Source: an uncultured Lachnospiraceae bacterium (GTDB lineage Bacteria; Bacillota; Clostridia; Lachnospirales; Lachnospiraceae). From it: a stretch of 5,833 bases of DNA. Made by a program: the position numbers and the translations under genes. Below are positions 1-5,533 of this stretch, piece by piece (position 1 is the stretch's first letter; each line of letters starts with the position of its first letter). Location: NCBI GenBank assembly GCA_945827765.1, contig CALZPS010000110.1, positions 1 to 5,833 on the forward strand, written 5' to 3'. Below the pieces are notes generated by a model that did no database searches, was not told the origin of the DNA, and saw only the letters and a program-made list of their open reading frames with translations.

Positions 1-46
1 TACACAAGGAGTATCGTCGGCAGCGTCAGATGTGTATAAGAGACAG
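1..46 (+). other. Illumina Nextera i5 adapter left on the contig end (non-genomic)
   Basis: Bases 1-5 (TACAC) match the 3' end of the Illumina P5 oligo. Bases 6-13 (AAGGAGTA) match, from memory, the Nextera i5 index S507. Bases 14-27 are the Nextera read-1 primer site TCGTCGGCAGCGTC, and bases 28-46 are the 19-base Tn5 mosaic end AGATGTGTATAAGAGACAG. The elements are in exact library order, so this is untrimmed adapter and not host DNA or a natural Tn5. True genomic sequence begins at 47, and the first gene is cut by this artefact. It also indicates that the data came from Illumina tagmentation. Confidence 0.97.
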
Positions 47-234
47 GTGCAAACTGTGCAAACAAGATGGAGGATGCGGCAAAGCATACCGCGGGAGTGA
101 AGAATGCGGTCGTGAACTTTATGACGCTGAAGATGACCGTGGAGTTTGAGGAAGGTCAGGAGCCGAAAGCTGTGATGCAGGAAGTTCTCAACAATTGTAA
201 AAAGGTCGAGGATGATTGCGAGATTTTCCTGTAG
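47..234 (+). CDS. Heavy-metal-associated (HMA) domain protein, 5'-truncated
   Basis: This is the last 61 residues of a small cytoplasmic metal-binding protein, read from the first complete codon at 49 to TAG at 232-234. The visible start, ANCANKMEDAA, is the metal-binding loop and first helix of an HMA (ferredoxin-like, CopZ/MerP/ZntA-N) fold. Bases 47-48 (GT) fit the end of a TGT Cys codon, which would complete the CxxC metal site, but its first base is replaced by adapter. The strand pattern that follows (GVKNAVVNFMTLKMTVEF), then a helix and a final strand, matches a whole single HMA domain. Two further Cys lie near the C-terminus (residues 50 and 57 of the visible part), unlike CopZ. The next gene is a P-type ATPase without an HMA domain, 80 bp downstream. 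The protein therefore probably serves that pump as a detached metal-binding domain or chaperone for Zn/Cd-like ions. The stop directly after one domain argues against a multidomain protein, but the N-terminus is not visible. Confidence 0.85.
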
Positions 235-253
235 GATAGAAAATATTTCGCTG

Positions 254-278
254 CCAGACATACGACAGAAACGTCTGG
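254..278 (+). other. Inverted repeat in the HMA-ATPase spacer
   Basis: CCAGAC (254-259) and GTCTGG (273-278) form a perfect 6-bp stem with a 13-base loop. Two outer G-T wobble pairs may extend it. It lies between the HMA stop and the ATPase ribosome binding site and has no T-tract after it, so it is not a classical terminator. It could be a processing or attenuation hairpin that sets the ratio of the two proteins, or it may be chance. Confidence 0.35.
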
Positions 279-314
279 TGAATGTTTCTTGACAGCCTAG
301 AAAGGGGAATCGGG

Positions 315-2183
315 ATGAATAAAAAGCAGAAAAAAGTATTGCTCCGGATTATTCTTGCAGCGGCGCTGATAATTGTGTTCAGCCTTTTGCCTGTGGAGGG
401 TGTGCTGAGATTTATCTTGTTTATGATACCATACCTTGTTATTGGTTATGATATTTTAAATAAGGCCATAAAAGGAATCATTAACCGCCAGGTGTTTGAC
501 GAAAATTTTCTGATGGCGGTGGCGACGGTCGGGGCCATTATTCTGGGAGATTATACAGAAGGCGTTGCCGTTATGTTGTTTTACCAGATTGGAGAACTGT
601 TCCAGAGCTATGCCGTCGGCAAGAGCAGAAGAAACATCAGTGATTTGATGGATATCCGCCCGGACTACGCCAATGTCGAGGTGGACGGCAAACTGGAGAA
701 GAAAGATCCGGACGAGATAGAAATCGGCGCGGTCATTGTCGTACAGCCCGGCGAGAAGATACCGATTGACGGAGTGATTGTGGAGGGAACTACCACGCTC
801 AATACCAGTGCCCTGACCGGGGAGAGTGTTCCGGTGGACGCCAGATGCGGTGATGAAGTCATCAGCGGCTGCATCAATATGAATGGATTGATTAAGGTGC
901 AGACGACAAAAGAGTTCGGGGAGTCTACTGTGTCCAAGATTTTGGAATTGGTGGAGAATGCCAGTTCCAGAAAATCACGCTCGGAGAACTTTATCAGCAA
1001 GTTTGCCAAATATTATACCCCGGCGGTATGTTACGGGGCATTGGCGCTGGCACTTTTGCCGCCCGTTGTACGGATGTTGTTGATGGGACTTGACCCGCAG
1101 TGGGGCGTATGGATTTATCGCTCATTAACCTTCCTTGTAATCAGTTGTCCGTGTGCACTGGTCATCAGTATCCCTTTGAGTTTCTTTGCCGGAATCGGCG
1201 GGGCGAGTAATCAGGGCGTGCTGGTCAAAGGCTCCAATTATCTGGAAACTCTTGCAGCTACGAAGTATGTCGTATTTGACAAAACCGGTACAATGACACA
1301 AGGTGTATTTGAAGTGAGCGGGATTCACCATAATAAATTGGAAGAGCAGAAATTGCTGGAATATGCGGCGCTGGCTGAGAGCTTTTCCTCACATCCAATC
1401 AGCAAGAGCCTGCAGAAAGCTTATGGAGTGGAACTTGACCAGAACAGAGTATGCGATGTGGAAGAAATCAGCGGAGAAGGTGTGCTGGCAGCTGTTGACG
1501 GAATCCGCGTGGCTGCCGGGAACAGTAAACTGATGAAACGGCTTGGCGTACCATACCATGACTGCCATAGTGTGGGGACGGTTGTGCACATGGCTTTGGA
1601 TGGAAAATATGCCGGACACATCCTGATTTCGGATATCGTGAAACCACATGCCAGAGAGGCCATAGCAGAGTTGAAAAAGGTGGGAGTCAGAAAGACCGTG
1701 ATGCTTACCGGAGATGCTGCGCGGGTAGGAGAACAGGTGGCAAAAGACCTGGGAATCGACGAGGTACACAGTGAACTGCTCCCGGGAGATAAAGTGACGA
1801 TAGTGGAAAAGCTGCTCGGAGAAAAATCGGCGAAAGAAACACTGGCATTCGTGGGGGATGGTATCAATGACGCGCCGGTGCTGTCGCGCGCCGATATCGG
1901 TATCGCGATGGGAGCGCTCGGCTCGGATGCGGCAATCGAGGCGGCAGACGTGGTACTGATGGATGATGATCCGTTAAAGATTGCCAAAGCAATTAAGATT
2001 GCCAGAAAATGTATCCGTATCGTATATGAAAATATTTATTTTGCAATCGGCGTCAAAATCCTTTGTCTGATTCTGGGAGCCATCGGTATTGCCAATATGT
2101 GGCTGGCTATTTTGGCCGATGTGGGCGTGATGGTGATAGCAGTGCTGAACGCGATTCGGGCATTGTTTGTGAAGAAATTATAA
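315..2183 (+). CDS. Zn/Cd/Pb-exporting P1B-2-type ATPase (ZntA/CadA family) without N-terminal HMA domain
   Basis: This is an integral membrane ATPase that exports divalent soft metals (Zn2+, Cd2+, Pb2+) from the cytosol. The start at 315 is chosen because AAAGGGG (301-307) sits 7 nt upstream. An in-frame ATG at 282 lacks such a site. The product is 622 aa. Helices at about 8-25 and 31-47 open the protein directly with no metal-binding domain before them, and two more helices follow at about 63-100. The actuator loop carries TGE at 168-170. The transport helix has the CPC motif (C278-P279-C280). The phosphorylation site is D322 in DKTGT, the nucleotide-binding HP is H360-P361, and the hinge motifs are TGD (465-467) and GDGINDAP (514-521). 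In the last two helices, N573, K581 and D602 (in LADVGV) match the ZntA-group residues and point to Zn/Cd/Pb over copper. At about 620 aa it is some 100 aa shorter than ZntA. The missing part corresponds to the separate HMA gene just upstream. The downstream ArsR-type gene supports a metal-inducible operon. The exact metal is inferred. Confidence 0.95.
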   Translation: MNKKQKKVLLRIILAAALIIVFSLLPVEGVLRFILFMIPYLVIGYDILNKAIKGIINRQVFDENFLMAVATVGAIILGDYTEGVAVMLFYQIGELFQSYAVGKSRRNISDLMDIRPDYANVEVDGKLEKKDPDEIEIGAVIVVQPGEKIPIDGVIVEGTTTLNTSALTGESVPVDARCGDEVISGCINMNGLIKVQTTKEFGESTVSKILELVENASSRKSRSENFISKFAKYYTPAVCYGALALALLPPVVRMLLMGLDPQWGVWIYRSLTFLVISCPCALVISIPLSFFAGIGGASNQGVLVKGSNYLETLAATKYVVFDKTGTMTQGVFEVSGIHHNKLEEQKLLEYAALAESFSSHPISKSLQKAYGVELDQNRVCDVEEISGEGVLAAVDGIRVAAGNSKLMKRLGVPYHDCHSVGTVVHMALDGKYAGHILISDIVKPHAREAIAELKKVGVRKTVMLTGDAARVGEQVAKDLGIDEVHSELLPGDKVTIVEKLLGEKSAKETLAFVGDGINDAPVLSRADIGIAMGALGSDAAIEAADVVLMDDDPLKIAKAIKIARKCIRIVYENIYFAIGVKILCLILGAIGIANMWLAILADVGVMVIAVLNAIRALFVKKL

Positions 2184-2276
2184 CGACGATGAGGATTGCG
2201 GGAGCGGAAAGCGCGCCGCAGTCCGCAGATGTCATAAATGGATTGATAAAAATCATAAGAAAGCAGGTGGCGAAAA

Positions 2277-2639
2277 GTGTACAGGGAAGAACCGGAATGC
2301 TGTGAGACGACGGAAATCCATGAGGATTTATTGAAAATCGTAAAGGATACGATGCCGGATGAAAATGAATTATATGATTTGGCGGAATTGTTTAAGGTGT
2401 TCGGAGATTCCACGAGAATCCGTATCCTGTTTGTACTGTTCGAGGCGGAAGTGTGCGTGTGCGACCTTGCAGAAGTGCTGCACATGACTCAGTCGGCGGT
2501 ATCTCATCAGTTAAAAATTCTCAAACAGAATAAGCTGGTCAAGAGCAGGCGTGAAGGAAAATCGATTTTCTATTCGCTGGCGGACGACCATGTGAAGACG
2601 ATTATCGCACAGGGTATGGAGCATATCGAGGAAGATTAA
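2277..2639 (+). CDS. ArsR/SmtB-family metal-sensing repressor (CadC-like)
   Basis: This is a 120-aa winged-helix homodimeric repressor that should release DNA when it binds Zn/Cd/Pb. The start is GTG at 2277, supported by AGGTGG (2265-2270) six bases upstream and by the Cys-bearing N-terminus it includes. The family core LFKVFGDSTRIRILFVLFE lies at about 38-56. The ELCVCD-like box of CadC appears as EVCVCD (58-63, C60 and C62), followed by the recognition helix TQSAVSHQLKIL (71-82) and the wing VKSRREGKSIFYSL (88-101). C8 and C9 at the N-terminus could join C60 and C62 in a CadC-type alpha3N site. At the C-terminus D103, H105, H116 and E119 have the same identity and spacing as the SmtB alpha5 zinc site (D104, H106, H117, E120). 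It lies 93 bp after the ATPase on the same strand, so it is probably co-transcribed and autoregulated. The operon's own promoter and operator lie beyond the contig edge. I see no convincing operator in 2184-2276. Confidence 0.93.
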   Translation: MYREEPECCETTEIHEDLLKIVKDTMPDENELYDLAELFKVFGDSTRIRILFVLFEAEVCVCDLAEVLHMTQSAVSHQLKILKQNKLVKSRREGKSIFYSLADDHVKTIIAQGMEHIEED

Positions 2640-2664
2640 AAAGGACGCTTTGTACCTACAATGA

Positions 2665-2692
2665 CCCGCCGGCGGCTCTCTCCGGATGCGGG
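2665..2692 (+). other. GC-rich hairpin after the repressor gene
   Basis: CCCGC (2665-2669) pairs with GCGGG (2688-2692), and CGG (2670-2672) with CCG (2682-2684), leaving a 3-nt bulge and a 9-base loop. No T-tract follows, so it is not a terminator alone. It lies immediately before the intrinsic terminator and may protect the 3' end or be incidental. Confidence 0.4.
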
Positions 2693-2697
2693 ACAAT

Positions 2698-2750
2698 AAA
2701 GGCATACTGCGGCAGATTGGAAAATCACCGGGTATGCCTTTGGTTTATTT
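2698..2750 (+). terminator. Intrinsic terminator of the metal-efflux operon
   Basis: AAAGGCATAC (2698-2707) pairs perfectly with GTATGCCTTT (2732-2741). The interior can pair further: CGG 2710-2712 with CCG 2728-2730, and GATT 2715-2718 with AATC 2723-2726 around a GGAA loop. The T-rich stretch 2739-2750 follows. It separates the ArsR-type gene from the promoter of the two-component system. Confidence 0.8.
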
Positions 2751-2775
2751 TGGCGAAACATTGTTTTTATATGAA

Positions 2776-2810
2776 TCATTAACAATTCATTAACATTCCC
2801 GTGGTATAGT
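2776..2810 (+). promoter_or_regulatory. Promoter with PhoP/PhoB-like direct repeats upstream of the response regulator
   Basis: Two TCATTAAC copies (2776-2783 and 2787-2794) are spaced exactly 11 bp apart. They contain TTAACA at 2779-2784 and 2790-2795 with a 5-bp spacer. This is the form of B. subtilis PhoP boxes and of OmpR/PhoB-family tandem sites in general. Ten bases after the second repeat is TATAGT (2805-2810), preceded by TGG (an extended -10, TGnTATAGT). There is no good -35 hexamer at 17-bp spacing, which fits an activator-dependent promoter. The expected start is near 2817, giving a leader of about 50 nt. The likely regulator is the OmpR-family protein encoded next, meaning autoregulation, but this is inferred. 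Confidence 0.7.
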
Positions 2811-2867
2811 AATACCAAATATAATGCCAGAATCAGATGACAATCTATTGGCGGAAAGAGGTGCCGA

Positions 2868-3554
2868 ATGATTAAAATATTAGTAGTAGAAGATGAGGAG
2901 CGTCTGAACAGTTCCGTATGCCGTTTCCTGAGGAATAATGGGTATGACCCGGTGCCGTGTCTGGATGCGGATGCAGCATTGGAGGTGATGTCCGAGCAAC
3001 TGATTGACATGATTATTTCCGATGTCATGATGCCGGGAATGGACGGTTTTCAATTTGCGGATGCAGTGCGCAGATTGGACAGTAAGATACCGATCCTTTT
3101 TATGACAGCGTTGGATGATATTTCTTCCAAGAAAAAAGGTTTTCGTATCGGGATTGACGACTACATGGTCAAACCGATAGAATTTGACGAACTCTTGATG
3201 CGGGTGGAGGCACTGCTTAGACGGGCGAATATTTTGAATGAGAGGAAACTGACCATCGGAAATGTGGTACTTGATTCCGATGAGCTGGCGGCTTATATAG
3301 ACGGGGAACAGGTGCCGCTGACCGTGCGCGAGTTCCACGTACTGCACAAGCTGTTGTCCTATCCGAAGAAGACATTTACCAGAATTCAGTTGATGGATGA
3401 ATTTTGGGGATATGATACGGAATCCGACCCGCGTACCGTAGATGTATATATTACAAAGCTGCGTAGCAAATTCAAGAAATGCGACGTGTTTGAGATTGTG
3501 ACGGTTCATGGACTCGGGTATAAAGCAATTGTGCATGAGGATAAAATTTCATAA
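2868..3554 (+). CDS. OmpR/PhoB-family response regulator
   Basis: This is a 228-aa cytoplasmic transcription factor activated by phosphorylation from the kinase encoded next. The receiver domain (about 1-118) has the acidic pair E8/D9, the phosphoacceptor D52 in SDVMMPGMDG, T80 and the invariant K102 in VKP. A short linker leads to a winged-helix DNA-binding domain (about 128-222) with the family marks LTVREFHVL (151-159), SDPRTVDVYITKLRSKF (186-202) and VHGLGYK (213-219). The length is normal for the family. The start is ATG 2868 with AAAGAGG (2855-2861) six bases upstream. The kinase follows after 35 bp with its own ribosome binding site, so the two form an operon. The 11-bp repeats at 2776-2794 are the kind of site such a protein binds. 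The regulon cannot be read from sequence. The PhoP-like repeats hint at, but do not prove, a phosphate or envelope role. Confidence 0.95.
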   Translation: MIKILVVEDEERLNSSVCRFLRNNGYDPVPCLDADAALEVMSEQLIDMIISDVMMPGMDGFQFADAVRRLDSKIPILFMTALDDISSKKKGFRIGIDDYMVKPIEFDELLMRVEALLRRANILNERKLTIGNVVLDSDELAAYIDGEQVPLTVREFHVLHKLLSYPKKTFTRIQLMDEFWGYDTESDPRTVDVYITKLRSKFKKCDVFEIVTVHGLGYKAIVHEDKIS

Positions 3555-3589
3555 TTGGCCGGAAAAGAAGCCAAAGGAAAGGAGTCAGA

Positions 3590-5173
3590 ATGGACAGGAT
3601 AAAAAGAGAGCGGAAGAAACACGGCGGAAAGAATCTGAACAGTGTGATTTCATTCAAAAGTTATTTTATCTTTTTTTTGAATGTATGTTTCTTAAGTGTC
3701 GTAAATATTTTACTATATAGTAAAGTAGTAAGCCGCTTTGGCAATGATTTATATGACTGGCGGGCAATTGCGGCGGTTTCGATTAATGTGTTGTTTGTCA
3801 GTGCATTGGTCTGTACGATTGACGGAACACGGCGCCGCTTTACGATAGAGGCGCCGCTGACCCGGATTATGGAAGGTCTTCAGCAGATTTCACAGGGAAA
3901 ATACGGATATCAGATTGAACCTCCTTATACGGTTCGGGTGAACGAATTTGATGATATTATCGACAGCATCAATGAATTGTCAAAAGAGCTGGCCAATACG
4001 GAGACATTGAAGACGGATTTTGTGGCCAATGTAACGCATGAAATCAAGACGCCGCTGGCAATCATCTTAAATCATGCCAGTCTGTTGCAAAATACGGATT
4101 TGACGGAGGAAGAGCGGAGGGAATATCTGGAAACGCTGGTAAATGCCTCCGGACGCTTAAACGGTCTGGTGGTTAACATGCTGAAACTCAATAAGCTGGA
4201 AAAACAGAATATTTATCCTGAGATAGAACGCTATAATGTCGGTGAGCAGGTGCGTAATGTGTTTTTGGCGTATGAAGGGACATGGAGTGAAAAAGATTTA
4301 GAAATTGATATCGATGTGGATGATGTGGAAATCGAATGTGACGAAGGACTCCTGGAAATCGTGTGGAGCAATTTAATTTCCAATGCTATCAAATTCAATC
4401 CGCAGGGTGGGCTTTTGAAACTGACCCTGAAAGAGAAAGACAGACAAATTGTGGCAAACGTGCAGGATGGAGGCTGCGGTATAGATGCAGAGACCGGAAA
4501 GCATATTTTTGATAAGTTTTATCAGGGCGATACTTCTCATGCGAAGGAAGGAAACGGGCTCGGACTGGCGATGGTCAAACGGGTGATTGATATCGTGGAC
4601 GGGGAAATCCGTGTAAACAGCAAGGTGGGGGAAGGAACCACATTTACAGTAGTGATACCAAAATATTTTCAGAATACTAATAAAAGTCATGCAGGGGCAG
4701 ATAGTAATGGCGGAAGAAAAGAGAGTAAAAATATAGATGAAAAGAGAACGGATGAATCCGTTAATGCTGATTTTGAGTTTCGCTATTCAGCATTTGAGCA
4801 CAAAAGTCGAAATAGCGAAATCGAACGTATCCGCAATCAGTATATAGTAAAGAAAGAAACAGAGCAGGAATCGGATATCATGAAAAACCAGCAGGAAGAT
4901 AAGCTGGAAAGATTAAAGAAACTGGATGAAAAGGCAAAACAGCCGGCATTGATTGTATCGCTTGCGCTGGGAGTAGGCGGAACTTTGGTACTCGGCCTGG
5001 GCATGAGTATGTGTCTGGCGATGGATATGATGGTATTTGGCATCATTATCGGAGTATTAGGAATGGTAACTCTGGCTTTGGCCTTTCCGGCTCATCAATA
5101 TCTGTTGAAAAAAGGAAAAGAAAAATACAGGGACGAAATCGTGGAACTGAGTCAGGAACTGCTGGAAAATTAA
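3590..5173 (+). CDS. HAMP-containing sensor histidine kinase with an unusual C-terminal two-helix membrane module
   Basis: This is a 527-aa membrane sensor kinase, the cognate partner of the regulator upstream. AAAGGAG (3578-3584) lies 5 nt before ATG 3590. A basic N-terminus leads to helix 1 (about 24-43), a short external loop of roughly 14 residues (44-57) and helix 2 (about 58-77). HAMP is at about 79-135. The HisKA domain has the phosphoacceptor H150 in VTHEIKTPL. HATPase_c has the N box NLISNAIKF (261-269), G1 DGGCG (293-297), F box (about 307-310), G2 GNGLGL (321-326) and the final strand TFTVVIPKYF (351-360). A normal kinase of this class would stop near 360-380. Here the frame continues through a charged linker into FEFRYSAFEH..IERIRNQY, a coiled segment, and two hydrophobic helices (about 452-472 and 480-500). 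That tail resembles small stand-alone Clostridia membrane proteins, so the fusion may be produced by a base change at 4727-4731 (see the next entry). The kinase assignment itself is firm. Confidence 0.92.
   Translation: MDRIKRERKKHGGKNLNSVISFKSYFIFFLNVCFLSVVNILLYSKVVSRFGNDLYDWRAIAAVSINVLFVSALVCTIDGTRRRFTIEAPLTRIMEGLQQISQGKYGYQIEPPYTVRVNEFDDIIDSINELSKELANTETLKTDFVANVTHEIKTPLAIILNHASLLQNTDLTEEERREYLETLVNASGRLNGLVVNMLKLNKLEKQNIYPEIERYNVGEQVRNVFLAYEGTWSEKDLEIDIDVDDVEIECDEGLLEIVWSNLISNAIKFNPQGGLLKLTLKEKDRQIVANVQDGGCGIDAETGKHIFDKFYQGDTSHAKEGNGLGLAMVKRVIDIVDGEIRVNSKVGEGTTFTVVIPKYFQNTNKSHAGADSNGGRKESKNIDEKRTDESVNADFEFRYSAFEHKSRNSEIERIRNQYIVKKETEQESDIMKNQQEDKLERLKKLDEKAKQPALIVSLALGVGGTLVLGLGMSMCLAMDMMVFGIIIGVLGMVTLALAFPAHQYLLKKGKEKYRDEIVELSQELLEN
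4707..5173 (+). other. Candidate separate gene for a small two-helix membrane protein, frame-broken at an A-run and fused to the kinase
   Basis: ATG 4707 has AGGGG (4693-4697) nine bases upstream and begins M-A-E-E-K-R-V-K-I, then stops at TAG 4734. The A5 run at 4727-4731 lies inside this short frame. If one more A were present, this ATG would read M-A-E-E-K-R-V-K-N-I-D-E-K-R and continue through the membrane module to TAA 5173, a protein of about 155 aa. The same extra A would make the kinase end in E-S-K-K-Y-R and TGA (4738-4740), the short overlap typical of coupled genes. The module has a charged N-terminal part with F-E-F-R-Y-S-A and I-E-R-I-R-N-Q-Y motifs, a coiled-coil-like stretch (kinase numbering about 431-449), two helices (about 452-472 and 480-500) and a charged tail. 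I recall similar unnamed small proteins encoded next to kinases in Clostridia, but I cannot confirm this without a search. The observed fusion could be a true mutation, a recoding site or a sequence error. The function is unknown. Confidence 0.6.
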
Positions 5174-5458
5174 AAGGAAACCGTCCGGTGGGACGGTTTT
5201 CTGAAAAATGGCAGCTATCGTGAAAAAATCTTTATCCTGAAACAGGCTGCTGACGGCATCCCAATTTTGAGACAGTGCAAGGTTTTTGTAGCAGTAGTCA
5301 AGCTGTGCGTCGTCAAAATTGTGAATCCCGCCATCGTTGAGAATCTGTTTTAATGCCTCTTTGGAAGGCGCATTTGCCACGGCATTTACAAATTCTCTGC
5401 CGTCGATAAAATTTCTGGCAGCATGAATTTCACTTTTGGTAAGTATATTGTTATCCAT
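5057..5458 (-). CDS. Small protein of unknown function; 3' end doubtful
   Basis: I do not recognise this gene with confidence. The start is well supported: on the minus strand AGAAAGGA (5475-5468) lies nine bases before ATG 5458. The first 80 residues look like a real soluble helical protein. They open M-D-N-N-I-L-T-K-S-E-I-H-A-A-R-N-F-I-D-G and continue with E-A-L-K-Q-I-L-N-D-G-G-I near 34-45. The pattern of a helix, a turn with G-G-I and another helix faintly recalls Nif11-like leader regions, but I would not assign that. From residue about 80 on, the open frame translates the terminator hairpin and then the antisense of the kinase gene, giving a Phe-rich tail unlikely to be natural. If the six-base run at 5223-5228 had five bases, the protein would stop at 5215 after 80 residues, just before the terminator. 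The real gene is therefore probably about 5215-5458. It follows the SDR gene in the same direction. Confidence 0.55.
   Translation of the reverse strand: MDNNILTKSEIHAARNFIDGREFVNAVANAPSKEALKQILNDGGIHNFDDAQLDYCYKNLALSQNWDAVSSLFQDKDFFTIAAIFQKTVPPDGFLLIFQQFLTQFHDFVPVFFFSFFQQILMSRKGQSQSYHS
5178..5200. terminator. Bidirectional intrinsic terminator between convergent genes
   Basis: AAACCGTCC (5178-5186) pairs perfectly with GGACGGTTT (5191-5199) around a GGTG tetraloop. On the + strand it starts 4 bases after the kinase-module stop and ends in TTTTCT. On the - strand the same stem is followed by TTTCCTTTTA. It can therefore end both the two-component operon and the convergent minus-strand unit. 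It lies inside the open frame of the minus-strand small gene, which makes that gene's 3' end suspect. Confidence 0.9.
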
Positions 5459-5473
5459 ATTTTAAATTCCTTT

Positions 5474-5509
5474 CTGAAAATGATATCATCAGGTTGCTTT
5501 CATTTTCAG
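5474..5509. repeat. Perfect 10-bp inverted repeat between the two minus-strand genes
   Basis: CTGAAAATGA (5474-5483) is exactly repeated in inverse as TCATTTTCAG (5500-5509), with a 16-base spacer that includes part of a small TGATATCA palindrome (5481-5488). In the minus-strand transcript the 3' arm runs into the ribosome binding site of the small gene (5475-5468). It could therefore act as an mRNA hairpin affecting initiation or stability, or as a DNA operator. No U-tract follows, so a terminator is unlikely. Confidence 0.55.
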
Positions 5510-5533
5510 GATGGCTGCCTGTGCCGGTCTAAG

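Noticed and set aside
28..46. 19-base Tn5 mosaic end, possibly a transposon boundary
   Set aside because: It is preceded by the exact Nextera primer site, an index and the P5 tail, so it is library adapter.
289..294. TTGACA, a perfect -35 hexamer
   Set aside because: It is only about 20 bp before the ATPase start, overlaps the region of its ribosome binding site and leaves no room for a -10 and a leader.
282..314. Upstream in-frame ATG extending the P-type ATPase by 11 residues
   Set aside because: It lacks a ribosome binding site, while ATG 315 has AAAGGGG at good spacing and starts a typical basic N-terminus.
1421..1987. 188-codon antisense open frame within the ATPase gene
   Set aside because: It is a Ser/Thr/Pro-rich translation mirroring a strongly coding plus strand, with no recognisable domain or supporting ribosome binding site.
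2184..2276. Possible separate promoter or metal operator before the repressor gene
   Set aside because: I found only weak short repeats such as TGAT/ATCA. There is no 12-2-12 type ArsR operator and no convincing -35/-10 pair.
2880..3536. 218-codon antisense open frame across the response regulator gene
   Set aside because: It lies entirely opposite a firmly identified gene and shows no protein-like domain pattern. It is a shadow frame.
5011..5223. 70-codon plus-strand frame overlapping the kinase 3' end and the terminator
   Set aside because: It is out of frame with the membrane module, has no ribosome binding site of note and runs through the terminator hairpin.
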